The position numbers were made by a program, and so were the translations under genes. From assembly GCA_964396965.1 (NCBI GenBank), contig CAYNGD010000007.1, positions 1 through 64,000 on the forward strand: DNA of 64,000 nt, in the 5' to 3' direction. A model generated the notes under the pieces. That model had not been told where the DNA came from. It made no database searches and saw only the letters and a program-made list of their open reading frames with translations. The DNA comes from JABMRW01 sp964396965 (lineage in GTDB: Bacteria > Chloroflexota > Dehalococcoidia > Dehalococcoidales > BS750m-G39). This document shows positions 25,134 to 33,008 of this stretch, piece by piece; the first letter of the stretch is position 1, and each line of letters opens with the position of its first letter.

Positions 25134-26650
25134 AGGTAGGCAAAGTCTATCTAGTTGGTGCTGGCCCGGGAGACCCGGGGCTGATTACCCAGAAAGGGCT
25201 AGAGTGTCTAGCACTGGCTGATGTTGTTATCTACGACCACCTGCTTGATGAACGACTTCTGGACTCAGCGCCAGCCGGCGTAGAAAGGATATACGTGGGC
25301 AAGCAGGCGGAAGAGCATGCCAAGGAGCAGGATGAGATAACCCAGTTGCTGGTGCAGAAAGCAAATGAGGGGAAATCTGTAGTACGGCTTAAGGGGGGCG
25401 ACCCGTTCGTTTTGGGACGGGGAGGTGAGGAGGCAGAGGTGCTAAAGAATAACCGCGTCCCCTTTGAGGTGGTGCCAGGAGTATCCTCGGCAGTAGCCGT
25501 TCCGGCTTATGCCGGCATTCCGGTCACTCACCGTGGACTGGCATCCTCTTTTGCGGTCATTACTGGTCATGAGGACCCGAGCAAACTTGGCTCCAGCATC
25601 GCCTGGGAGAAGCTGACTGCAGGCGTAGATACCTTAGTGTTCCTCATGGGAATGCGGAACTTGCCCCAGATAGTAGCCAAGTTACTGGAACACGGCAGAC
25701 CTGCTGACACTCCTGTAGCCGTGATTAAGGATGGAACCAGACCGGGGCAGAAAACAGTTACCGGCAATCTTAAGGACATTGTTGCCAGGGCAAGAGAGCA
25801 ATCTCTCAACCCACCGGTAGTAATCGTGGTGGGTGAGGTGGTCAGGCTCAGGGAAAAACTCTGTTGGTTTGACAATCGTCCCCTCTTTGGCAAACGTGTG
25901 CTGGTCACCAGGGCACGCCATCAGGCAAGCTCATTGAGCCAGCTTCTCTCTGAGCGCGGCGCTCAGCCTATTGAGTTACCCGCGATTGATATCCAGGCTT
26001 TAGCCCGTAGCGAAGAACCCGACCGGGCTATCTCTAATTTGAGACAATACCAGTGGATAATCTTTACCAGCGTCAACGGTGTTGAAGCATTCTTTCAACG
26101 ACTATATAACCTAAATTTAGATGTTCGTGCCCTTGGGAATCTCAGGATTGGAGTGATTGGACCGGCCACCGCCAAGGCACTCAGGGGGCAGGGAGTAATC
26201 CCTGACTTCGTCCCCAAGGTCTACTCTAGTGAAGGCATTATCGCCGGACTCAGAAGCTGGGATATTGCCGGTAAGCGCTTTTTGCTTCCCAGAGCTGATA
26301 TGGCCGATAGGGAATTGACGAAAGGACTTACCCAACTGGGAGCTGAAGTGCATGAAATAGTCACTTACAGAACTGTCAGACCAACTGAAGAAATCTCTCA
26401 AGCTAGAGGTTTACTCCTATCAGGTGAAATTGATGTTATCACCTTCACCAGTTCATCAATGGTGTCCAACCTATTAGCAGCTTTTAGTAAAGAATTGTCA
26501 GCAATGAGTAGGGCTAAAGTTGCTTGTATTGGTCCCAAGACAGCGGATACTGCTGCCAAAGCCGGGATTAAGGTTGACATCGTTGCCAGGGAGCATACGA
26601 TACCTGGTTTGGTAGCCGCTATCGAAGAATATTTTAAAGAGGAGACTTAA
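25130..26650 (+). CDS. cobA-hemD: CobA-HemD fusion (SUMT and uroporphyrinogen III synthase)
   Basis: A 506-residue two-domain enzyme. Residues about 1-245 are uroporphyrinogen-III C-methyltransferase (VGAGPGDPGLIT, VRLKGGDPFVLGRGGEE, VVPGVSSA). Residues about 250-500 are uroporphyrinogen III synthase (VLVTRARHQ, FTSVNGVEAF, TFTSSSMV). One chain thus closes hydroxymethylbilane and methylates the product to precorrin-2, which commits flux to siroheme. It starts with TTG overlapping the hemC stop as TTGA, which may lower its translation. The fusion is common in anaerobic bacteria. Confidence 0.94.
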   Translation: MKVGKVYLVGAGPGDPGLITQKGLECLALADVVIYDHLLDERLLDSAPAGVERIYVGKQAEEHAKEQDEITQLLVQKANEGKSVVRLKGGDPFVLGRGGEEAEVLKNNRVPFEVVPGVSSAVAVPAYAGIPVTHRGLASSFAVITGHEDPSKLGSSIAWEKLTAGVDTLVFLMGMRNLPQIVAKLLEHGRPADTPVAVIKDGTRPGQKTVTGNLKDIVARAREQSLNPPVVIVVGEVVRLREKLCWFDNRPLFGKRVLVTRARHQASSLSQLLSERGAQPIELPAIDIQALARSEEPDRAISNLRQYQWIIFTSVNGVEAFFQRLYNLNLDVRALGNLRIGVIGPATAKALRGQGVIPDFVPKVYSSEGIIAGLRSWDIAGKRFLLPRADMADRELTKGLTQLGAEVHEIVTYRTVRPTEEISQARGLLLSGEIDVITFTSSSMVSNLLAAFSKELSAMSRAKVACIGPKTADTAAKAGIKVDIVAREHTIPGLVAAIEEYFKEET

Positions 26651-27643
26651 ATGGCAATCTTTCCACAGTTACGTTTACGCCGCTTGCGCCGGACAGAGTC
26701 GCTAAGGGCACTGGTTCGGGAGAATCGGGTTGATATTAGCGATTTGGTTTACCCGCTGTTCGTTGTTGAGGGAAAGGGCATAAAGCAAGAGATATCTTCA
26801 ATGCCGGGTGTTTTTCGCTTTTCTCCTGACCAATTATCACAAGAAACTGAGGAGGTAGCCAGACTTGGTATCCCTGCTGTTCTTTTGTTCGGTATACCTG
26901 AACACAAGGACGAATATGGGACAGCGGCTTACCATCCAGAGGGTGTTGTTCAGCAGGCGATACGAACCATAAAAAACTCGGTACCCAAGCTCTTGGTGGT
27001 AACCGATGTCTGCCTCTGCGAATATACCGCTCACGGGCACTGTGGCATAGTAGCTGATGGCGATGTAGACAATGACCAGACCTTACCTCTTCTGGCAAAA
27101 ACGGCTATGTCCCATGTTAAAGCTGGCGCTGACATTGTTGCTCCCTCAGACATGATGGATGGCAGAGTGCAAGCAATTCGAGAGACACTGGATGAAGCCG
27201 GATTTGAGCATATACCCATACTTGCTTATGCGGCCAAGTATGCTTCTGCATTCTATGGACCTTTCCGTGAGGCGGCGGAGTCAGCGCCGCAGTTCGGCGA
27301 CCGCCGTTCTTACCAGATGGACCCGTCCAATCTGCAAGAGGCGCTGAGAGAAATAGAACAGGATATCAACGAGGGGGCAGATATCATCATGGTCAAACCT
27401 GCTTTGGCTTATCTTGATGTATTACGGCGGGCACGTGATACCTTCAACTATCCCCTCGCGGCATATAATGTCAGCGGTGAATATGCTATGGTGAAAGCAG
27501 CTACCCAACAGGGTTGGCTGGAGGAGAAACGAACTGTGATGGAGATTCTCACTTCAATAAAGAGAGCCGGGGCAGATATCATTATTACCTACCATGCCAA
27601 AGATGTCGCTCGGTGGCTACAGCCACGAGAAAGAAGTCTATGA
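26651..27643 (+). CDS. hemB: Porphobilinogen synthase
   Basis: A 330-residue delta-aminolevulinate dehydratase. The zinc-type metal site is present as Cys121, Cys123 and Cys131 (DVCLCEYTAHGHCG). The two active-site lysines lie in YAAKYASAFYGPFR and MVKPALAYLD. It condenses two aminolevulinates into porphobilinogen. It begins immediately after the cobA-hemD stop and ends in an ATGA overlap with hemL. Confidence 0.96.
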   Translation: MAIFPQLRLRRLRRTESLRALVRENRVDISDLVYPLFVVEGKGIKQEISSMPGVFRFSPDQLSQETEEVARLGIPAVLLFGIPEHKDEYGTAAYHPEGVVQQAIRTIKNSVPKLLVVTDVCLCEYTAHGHCGIVADGDVDNDQTLPLLAKTAMSHVKAGADIVAPSDMMDGRVQAIRETLDEAGFEHIPILAYAAKYASAFYGPFREAAESAPQFGDRRSYQMDPSNLQEALREIEQDINEGADIIMVKPALAYLDVLRRARDTFNYPLAAYNVSGEYAMVKAATQQGWLEEKRTVMEILTSIKRAGADIIITYHAKDVARWLQPRERSL

Positions 27644-28932
27644 ATTTAGAGCGCTCTCAAAAACTGTTTGATGAAGCCCAAAACTATTTACCCGGTGGCG
27701 TTGATAGCCCGGTGCGCGCCTTCAAGGCAGTTGGGGGAACTCCACCTTTTATAGCAAGGGGGCAGGGTGCAAAGATTTATGACGCGGACGGCAACGAGTA
27801 CACTGACTACGTCTGTTCCTGGGGGTCTCTCATCTTGGGGCATTCTCACCCCGAGGTAGTCGCAGCCCTGAAAAAAGCCGTGGAGCGGGGGGCAAGTTAC
27901 GGTGCTCCCACTCAACTGGAGGTAGACCTGGCCAAGATGATTTCCACCGCGATGCCTTCCATTGAAATGATTCGTTTTGTAAACTCGGGCACAGAAGCCA
28001 CCATGACAGCACTGCGTTTGGCAAGGGCGTACACCAAAAGAGACATAATTGTAAAGTTTGGCGGGGGCTATCATGGTCATGCCGATGGTTTGCTTGCTAA
28101 AGGTGGCTCAGGTTTAACGACTTTCGGAATACCTGATTCCCCCGGTGTTCCTTCAGGTTATGTGCAAAACACTCTAACGGCACCGTACAATAATGCTAAA
28201 GCCGTGGAGCAACTTTTCCAGCGCTATCCTAAAGAAATTGCGGCGATAATAGTCGAACCAGTGGCAGCCAACATGGGCGTAATAATGCCTCAGCCTGGTT
28301 TTTTGGACAACCTGCGCAGGCTGACTAAGGAGTTTGGTGCCCTCCTTATTTTTGACGAGGTCATTACCGGCTTTCGTGTCGCTTATGGAGGAGCTCAAGC
28401 TCTCTATAGTGTTATTCCTGACCTGACCTGTCTTGGGAAAATCATCGGCGGTGGACTCCCAGTCGGCGCTTATGGGGGAAGAAGAGAGATTATGGAAATG
28501 ATGGCTCCGGTAGGGCCAGTCTATCAGGCAGGGACACTCTCAGGAAATCCTTTAGCAATGACCGCCGGAATAGAGACAGTTAGAGCCTTGAACCACCCCG
28601 GGGTCTATAGTCAACTGGAAAACAAAGCAGCAAGTCTCCAAGAGGGAATAGCTGCTGTCGCAGCTAAAGCTGGTATGCATTTGCATATTTCGCGTGTCGC
28701 CTCACTTCTTACAGTGTTTTTCACCGATAGTCCGGTAGTTGACTATGAATCAGCAAAGAAGAGTAATGCCACACTGTTCAGCCGATTCTTCCACAGTCTG
28801 CTGGAGGGGGGCATCTACTGGCCACCCTCTCAATTTGAGGCGATTTTTGTCTCGCTGGCGCATACTGATAATGATATTCAGACCACAGCCAATACAATTG
28901 GTAAGGTTTTTAGCCGTCTACGCAGGCAATAG
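27640..28932 (+). CDS. hemL: Glutamate-1-semialdehyde 2,1-aminomutase
   Basis: A 430-residue PLP enzyme with FDEVITGFR and the PLP lysine in LGKIIGGGLPVGAYGG near residue 267. The ATG at 27640 is chosen since it overlaps the hemB stop (ATGA) and gives the usual length and N-terminus (SQKLFDEAQNYLPGGVDSPVR). Longer in-frame readings into hemB have no ribosome site. It makes 5-aminolevulinate and closes the tetrapyrrole run. No clear terminator follows before the convergent gene at 28961. Confidence 0.95.
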   Translation: MNLERSQKLFDEAQNYLPGGVDSPVRAFKAVGGTPPFIARGQGAKIYDADGNEYTDYVCSWGSLILGHSHPEVVAALKKAVERGASYGAPTQLEVDLAKMISTAMPSIEMIRFVNSGTEATMTALRLARAYTKRDIIVKFGGGYHGHADGLLAKGGSGLTTFGIPDSPGVPSGYVQNTLTAPYNNAKAVEQLFQRYPKEIAAIIVEPVAANMGVIMPQPGFLDNLRRLTKEFGALLIFDEVITGFRVAYGGAQALYSVIPDLTCLGKIIGGGLPVGAYGGRREIMEMMAPVGPVYQAGTLSGNPLAMTAGIETVRALNHPGVYSQLENKAASLQEGIAAVAAKAGMHLHISRVASLLTVFFTDSPVVDYESAKKSNATLFSRFFHSLLEGGIYWPPSQFEAIFVSLAHTDNDIQTTANTIGKVFSRLRRQ

Positions 28933-28960
28933 GCCCACTATGAGACAATTTTCTGCCAAG

Positions 28961-29584
28961 CTAACGTTGATATGTACCCGTAAGCTGACCTTGAGCAAGA
29001 ATGTGCCCTTTCATAGCGTCAACAATTTGTTTCTTAGACGCGCCGGGCTTTGAATCTAAGGACTTGTCCAGCGCATAGAGCATGAAAAGGTATCGGTGTG
29101 CAGAACCACGCGGTGGGCAAGGACCACTGTAGCCAATCCTGCCAAAGTCATTCTTCCCCTGCAAAGCCCCGTTCTGAAGTCGCTCCTGAGCAGCGATATC
29201 CTCTCCAAGCAGGCGGGCACTAGCTGGGAGGTTGAACAAAACCCAGTGTGTAAACACGCCCCCAGGAGCATCCAGATCATCAATTATCAGAGCAATGGCC
29301 TGAGTATTCTGTGGTGGCTCACCCCATGCGAGCGGAGGAGATATATCCTGTCCATCACAGGTGTACTTGATGGGTATCTTGTCCCCTTCTTTGAAGGCAG
29401 TGCTGGATAGTGACAATGTCATCTCATCCTCCTTTTGCGGCGCTGGTGCTTCTCTGGCGCAGGCTATCATAGTTGGGGAAATTACGATCAATATTGCAAG
29501 CAATAAGACCACCTGCCTAACAAGAACTGCCCCAACACAGCTTTCAAGATCACGAACTATTCTTGATACGAAGTTGAATAGCAA
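28961..29584 (-). CDS. PEBP-family (YbhB/YbcL-like) lipoprotein
   Basis: A protein of up to 207 residues. Residues about 55-207 form a phosphatidylethanolamine-binding (Raf kinase inhibitor-like) domain with SPPLAW, DDLDAPGG and the GYSGPCPP-HRY ligand-pocket motif. The N-terminus has a hydrophobic segment ending in MIAC, so it is probably an exported lipoprotein anchored at Cys near residue 42. The TTG start at 29584 gives an overlong signal region, and a GTG within it at about 29515 would suit a normal signal peptide better. It converges on hemL. The ligand and role of bacterial PEBP proteins are poorly known. Confidence 0.82.
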   Translation of the reverse strand: MLFNFVSRIVRDLESCVGAVLVRQVVLLLAILIVISPTMIACAREAPAPQKEDEMTLSLSSTAFKEGDKIPIKYTCDGQDISPPLAWGEPPQNTQAIALIIDDLDAPGGVFTHWVLFNLPASARLLGEDIAAQERLQNGALQGKNDFGRIGYSGPCPPRGSAHRYLFMLYALDKSLDSKPGASKKQIVDAMKGHILAQGQLTGTYQR

Positions 29585-29736
29585 TCCTTTTCTCTAAAGG
29601 CCATTTCTGTCGGGTGTTTGTATTCGCATTCTAAATCTGTTTTGGCTCTTGGTCAATGCACGGGGTATTCATTGATGCGTATGGATTCTGGGGCGAGAGT
29701 CAGGATCGAATAGTTAGAGTATCATGTCAAAATTTT

Positions 29737-29760
29737 CACCTGAAAAAGGTGTAGTATAAT
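29737..29760 (+). promoter_or_regulatory. TATAAT promoter element with embedded dyad
   Basis: A perfect TATAAT (29755-29760) is preceded by an inverted repeat CACCT-gaaaa-AGGTG (29737-29751), which would place an operator directly over the promoter. No good -35 box is seen. It points to the short open frame at 29791. Confidence 0.4.
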
Positions 29761-29790
29761 AACTACAAATCAGAAAAAGGGAGGTCAAGA

Positions 29791-29928
29791 ATGGAGAACT
29801 TGTGCCATAGCACGCAGGAGGTCACAAGTTCAAGTCTTGTACCGCCCGCTTACTGTACAATACGTAGAACTGTTCTGAATACCTACAACCTCGAAATGAA
29901 CGCATTCCTCTTTCGAGCTTTTCAATAA
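29791..29928 (+). pseudogene. Short open frame, likely 5' end of a broken gene
   Basis: A 45-codon frame starts with ATG six bases after a strong AGGGAGG ribosome site and about 30 bases after a TATAAT element, so the start signals look real. The coding part soon runs into sequence that looks like the 3' half of a tRNA (29808-29848) and then stops. The simplest reading is that the front of a gene was joined to other DNA by recombination. It could also be a genuine small protein. No family is recognised. Confidence 0.35.
29808..29848 (+). pseudogene. 3' fragment of a tRNA, Ala-like
   Basis: The 41 bases match the second half of a tRNA: U33, anticodon AGC, A37, a 3' anticodon strand GCAGG, variable loop AGGTC, a perfect 5-bp T stem (ACAAG/CTTGT) around a TTCAAGT loop, then ACCGCCC as 3' acceptor strand. 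The matching 5' half (CCTGC, D arm and GGGCGGT) is absent upstream. It is therefore a remnant, possibly an attachment-site copy left by an integrated element. The CACGCAGGAGGTC stretch is like tRNA-Ala(TGC), but the Ala hallmark G3-U70 pair would not form. Confidence 0.5.
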
Positions 29929-30077
29929 CCTTTCCCATGACGCAAAAGCCTGAGGAGCTACTTGTTTGAGTCTTTGTCTTTCTTTCTACGTCTCCATCTG
30001 TAAATTATGATAACAATTATGAGGACTACGACAATTAAACTTGCTCGCAGAATTATGCCACCAACATTCATATCAAA
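29929..30077. other. Non-coding stretch beside the exporter genes
   Basis: Together with 29585-29736 this is AT-rich sequence without a supportable gene. It follows the broken gene start and tRNA-like fragment and ends at the 3' end of the ABC exporter permease. Confidence 0.4.
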
Positions 30078-30815
30078 TCACGTCCATTTGGTGAGTATCT
30101 CTTCTCTCTGAAATGTCTTTGTGCTCAGGAAGAAAAGAATAATGTCCGCAGCCATAATGACGGCAGAAATAATGAGGATATTCCCGGTGTTCAGCGATAT
30201 TGCCCCGACCTCGCTGGCAACATAAACGGCGGCTAAAGGAAGCACAATAAAGAGACCCTGCATCTGGGCGGAGCGTGGGTCGCTGGCTCTCGAAGAGACA
30301 ATGACACTCCATTCGATAGAAAGAATGGCTGAAATCGGCACCATCAGGAGAAGTATTATCCCGATAGTCCAGTTCGGGAAATATAAATAGCCCAGGGTGT
30401 TATGGGTCACCAGGTCAGATAACGCCATGAAAATGATAGCACTGATGTAGATTGCGGCAGCGGATGGGATAAAGGCGGCAATGCTCTTGCCGAGGAGAAG
30501 CTCACTATCTGTAATTGGGGCCGCCAGGAGCGGTTCGAGGCTTTTCTCGATCTTTTCGCCGACCAGGCTATAGGAGGCCAGGACGGTAGGTAGTGACGAT
30601 GCCCCGATGATGAAGAAGAAAGAAAATGCGTTCATAATGGTCAATAGCTGCGCACCATGAAGGCCTCCCTGTCTTGCGCCCGCAAAACGGAGTACAAATG
30701 GAAGCCCGATACCGATTATAACAGGAAATATAATTAATGAGTTGACGGCGTACCTTTTTCTCAGGAGCACCCTCATATCCTTGGTAGCGACAATCCAGGC
30801 CTTCGAGATTCTCAT
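30078..30815 (-). CDS. ABC-2 type exporter permease
   Basis: A 245-residue protein with six membrane helices. The N-terminus (MRISKAWIVATKDMRVLLRKR) and the LASYSLVGEKIEKSLEPLLAAPIT loop are typical of ABC-2 permeases of the Nat/YhaP type. It pairs with the ATPase just upstream through an ATGA overlap. The substrate (ion, drug or lipid) cannot be told from sequence. It is smaller than full-length NatB proteins, as it lacks the large extracytoplasmic loop. Confidence 0.85.
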   Translation of the reverse strand: MRISKAWIVATKDMRVLLRKRYAVNSLIIFPVIIGIGLPFVLRFAGARQGGLHGAQLLTIMNAFSFFFIIGASSLPTVLASYSLVGEKIEKSLEPLLAAPITDSELLLGKSIAAFIPSAAAIYISAIIFMALSDLVTHNTLGYLYFPNWTIGIILLLMVPISAILSIEWSVIVSSRASDPRSAQMQGLFIVLPLAAVYVASEVGAISLNTGNILIISAVIMAADIILFFLSTKTFQREEILTKWT

Positions 30816-31732
30816 TTCGTTCCCTTCGTGATTTGCAAGTATACGTCTTCTAGTGTCGGGACAAGCTGGGTGACCTCCAGAATCTGACCTCCGTTTGAGG
30901 TGATGGCCGCAATGATAGCCGGATTCTCTTTGTTAGGGTCGGTCACATCAATAATTAGCTTGTTGTCGGAGACTTCAATCTTGTTTGGAATGAGCTTTCT
31001 TAATTCACTAACCAGAGTCTCGCTTACTTGAGCCAGTCTAATCTCTGTTTTGGGTCTGGAGAGAGATTCCCTCAGTTGTTCGGGGGTGCCGATGGTCAGT
31101 AATTTCGTTTTTAATATACCGATTCGGTCGCATATTCTCTGGGCCTCATCAAGATTATGGGTGTTGAGGAAAATGGTCCTGCCTTGCTTCTTGACCTCCA
31201 GTATAAAATCCCTGACGGTCTTGGCTGATTCCGGGTCCAAGTTGGCGGTCGGCTCATCCATGAACAGTATTTTCGGCTCATGAACCAGGGCACGGGCTAA
31301 CGCCAGCTTCTGCCTCATCCCTTTGGAAAACGAACCCGCCCGGTCGTCTTTCCTCTCCCAGAGTCCCAGCATTTTGAGAAAATGCTCGATGTTTTCCTTC
31401 CTGCGCCCTTCAGGACACTCATAAAGTTTTCCATAGAAGTCGAGGTTCTCGAAGGCAGTCAAATCGTCGTAAAGGCCGACATTGTCCGGGACCAGGCCAA
31501 CCATTTTCCTGATTAGCAGGGAATCGGCTGCTTTGCCTATCTGATAGTCAGCTATCCTGGCCTCGCCGCTGGTCATCGAGATTAGGCAGCAGAGCATTCT
31601 TATGGTTGTGGTCTTGCCGGCGCCGTTCGGCCCGAGAAATCCAAAGACCTCGCCTTCCTTAACCCTAAAGGTAAGCCCCTCAACCGCGGTGACTTCGCCA
31701 AACTTCTTAGTAAGTTTTTCAACAGTTATCAT
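30812..31732 (-). CDS. ABC exporter ATPase, NatA-like
   Basis: A 306-residue ATPase with Walker A (GPNGAGKTT), signature (SFSKGMRQKL) and Walker B (ILFMDEPTANLD). Beyond residue 225 it has a C-terminal extension common to ABC-2 drug and sodium export ATPases. It lies upstream of its permease with a four-base overlap. A MarR-type regulator is encoded divergently at 32402, and a leftward promoter with an operator-like dyad lies at 32270-32298, so regulation by that MarR protein is plausible. Confidence 0.88.
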   Translation of the reverse strand: MITVEKLTKKFGEVTAVEGLTFRVKEGEVFGFLGPNGAGKTTTIRMLCCLISMTSGEARIADYQIGKAADSLLIRKMVGLVPDNVGLYDDLTAFENLDFYGKLYECPEGRRKENIEHFLKMLGLWERKDDRAGSFSKGMRQKLALARALVHEPKILFMDEPTANLDPESAKTVRDFILEVKKQGRTIFLNTHNLDEAQRICDRIGILKTKLLTIGTPEQLRESLSRPKTEIRLAQVSETLVSELRKLIPNKIEVSDNKLIIDVTDPNKENPAIIAAITSNGGQILEVTQLVPTLEDVYLQITKGTK

Positions 31733-32030
31733 AGCATGGCGCCCAGACCACCGAATATGAATAATGGACTCTTATCTATGCTTCGCATGTAAACACCTTA
31801 ACTTGAAATTAAGACTAATTCTGTGCGTAATATTAAACCTCTATAAATGGAATAGTCATAAAATCGGCGAGGAAAAGATGACAGATTTATTACATTTTCG
31901 CAGATGAAGGTTAACAGCTCTTCAAAATCAAATTGTGCTCAAGGTCACAGGCTGAACGCCAGCTCAAAAATCACAGTTCTACCTACCGTACAGTACCGCC
32001 CACCACAGCAGAGTTTGGCCTTCGGCCACT
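31733..32030. other. Untranslated stretch upstream of the exporter
   Basis: About 300 AT-rich bases between the exporter ATPase and the kinase remnant. No gene is supported. It would form the far part of a long leader if the exporter is transcribed from 32270. Confidence 0.4.
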
Positions 32031-32204
32031 ATAAGGGATAATGGCACGGGCTTCCAACTTCCGGAAAACCTTGGGGCTCTGCTATACAAAGGCAAACTGG
32101 GCTTGACTGGGATACAGGAGCGAGTGCAGTTACTCGGCGGCAGCTTAAAGCTGAGTTCCGAGTTAGGTAAGGGCACTACAGTATTTGTCGAGGCTCCAAT
32201 CTAG
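32031..32204 (+). pseudogene. Remnant of a NarX-type histidine kinase C-terminus
   Basis: In one frame the stretch encodes the last part of an HATPase domain: RDNGTGF, then KLGLTGIQERVQLLGGS and ELGKGTTVFVEAPI before TAG. These match the same boxes in the kinases at 12547 and 53258. The rest of the gene is missing, and no start or ribosome site precedes it. It is therefore a truncated remnant, evidence of a deletion or rearrangement here and of a third kinase of this family in the past. Confidence 0.75.
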
Positions 32205-32269
32205 CCGCTGAAAGATGCTATTTCATTACTTATGGCAAAATAAATTCCCACTTTGTCCTATAGGCTCGC

Positions 32270-32298
32270 ATTATATGAGTTCATTTATGAATGGTCAA
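32270..32298 (-). promoter_or_regulatory. Leftward promoter with operator-like dyad in the spacer
   Basis: Read leftward, TTGACC (32298-32293), a 17-base spacer and a perfect TATAAT (32275-32270). The spacer contains the inverted repeat TTCAT-AA-ATGAA (32280-32291). A closely matching promoter and dyad recurs at 37053-37081, which supports function. The direction fits the ABC exporter, though the leader would be over 500 bases and would cross the kinase remnant. It lies about 100 bases from the divergent MarR gene. Confidence 0.65.
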
Positions 32299-32324
32299 TA
32301 CTAAGAATCAATATTCGATAGCAT

Positions 32325-32354
32325 TTGACGTGGCCCCTAGAATTGACCTATGAT
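32325..32354 (+). promoter_or_regulatory. Promoter for the MarR gene
   Basis: TTGACG (32325-32330), an 18-base spacer and TATGAT (32349-32354), followed 47 bases later by the ATG of the MarR gene. The dyad of the neighbouring divergent promoter lies just upstream, in a place suited to autoregulation. Confidence 0.55.
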
Positions 32355-32401
32355 ATTCTCTTGTTGTCCCTAAAAAGTCACCTAAGGGGTGTCAGAGTAA
32401 T

Positions 32402-32884
32402 ATGAGTAGTTTAATAGAGGTAGACCTTAAAGATGTCGTGCCAAGCACATTTATGCTATTCGTGCAGACGGCGCAGGCAGTGCTGAAGTACACAGATGCC
32501 TATTTGTACCGAAGAACACGCTTGTCAGTAAGCAAGCTAATAGTTCTTAAAGCCCTGTCTATCAATGGTCAGGGCATGATGCCTTCTAAGATAGCCGAGT
32601 GGACTGGTACCGAGAGGAATAATATCACTTCGCTAATCAGCCGCATGCAGCAGGAAGGTCTGGTAACCACCAAGCGCAACAGTAGCGACAAAAGATTGGT
32701 GAATGTCAAGCTGACTGACAAGGGACGGGAAGTTCTCGGTCAGGCTATTCCGGTGGCTCAAGAAGTTGTTAACCAGGTGATGTCATCAATCACTGAAAGT
32801 GACGCCGCCCTGCTCAAAGAAAAGCTAAGAGTCCTTAGGCAAAATGCCCACCATGGCTTGGATGCCCTGGCTAAACGTGTTTAA
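32402..32884 (+). CDS. MarR-family transcriptional regulator
   Basis: A 160-residue winged-helix regulator with the MarR layout: an N-terminal dimer helix, the DNA-binding part (MMPSKIAEWTGTERNNITSLISRMQ), the wing (KRNSSDKRLVNVKLTDKG) and a C-terminal helix. It is divergent from the ABC exporter, the usual setting for MarR control of efflux genes. A TTCATTTATGAA dyad between them is the likely operator. The inducer is unknown. Confidence 0.88.
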   Translation: MSSLIEVDLKDVVPSTFMLFVQTAQAVLKYTDAYLYRRTRLSVSKLIVLKALSINGQGMMPSKIAEWTGTERNNITSLISRMQQEGLVTTKRNSSDKRLVNVKLTDKGREVLGQAIPVAQEVVNQVMSSITESDAALLKEKLRVLRQNAHHGLDALAKRV

Positions 32885-33008
32885 CCTCGAATCCATTAGA
32901 AAAAAGCTCCCACCATTCACGGCTTAAAAAGCTATTCTATTTACTCAAAGCTGGCCCTACCGCAATTTCTGTAATAATCTGCAGAGAGTGAGGTAATTGG
33001 ATAGCTAG

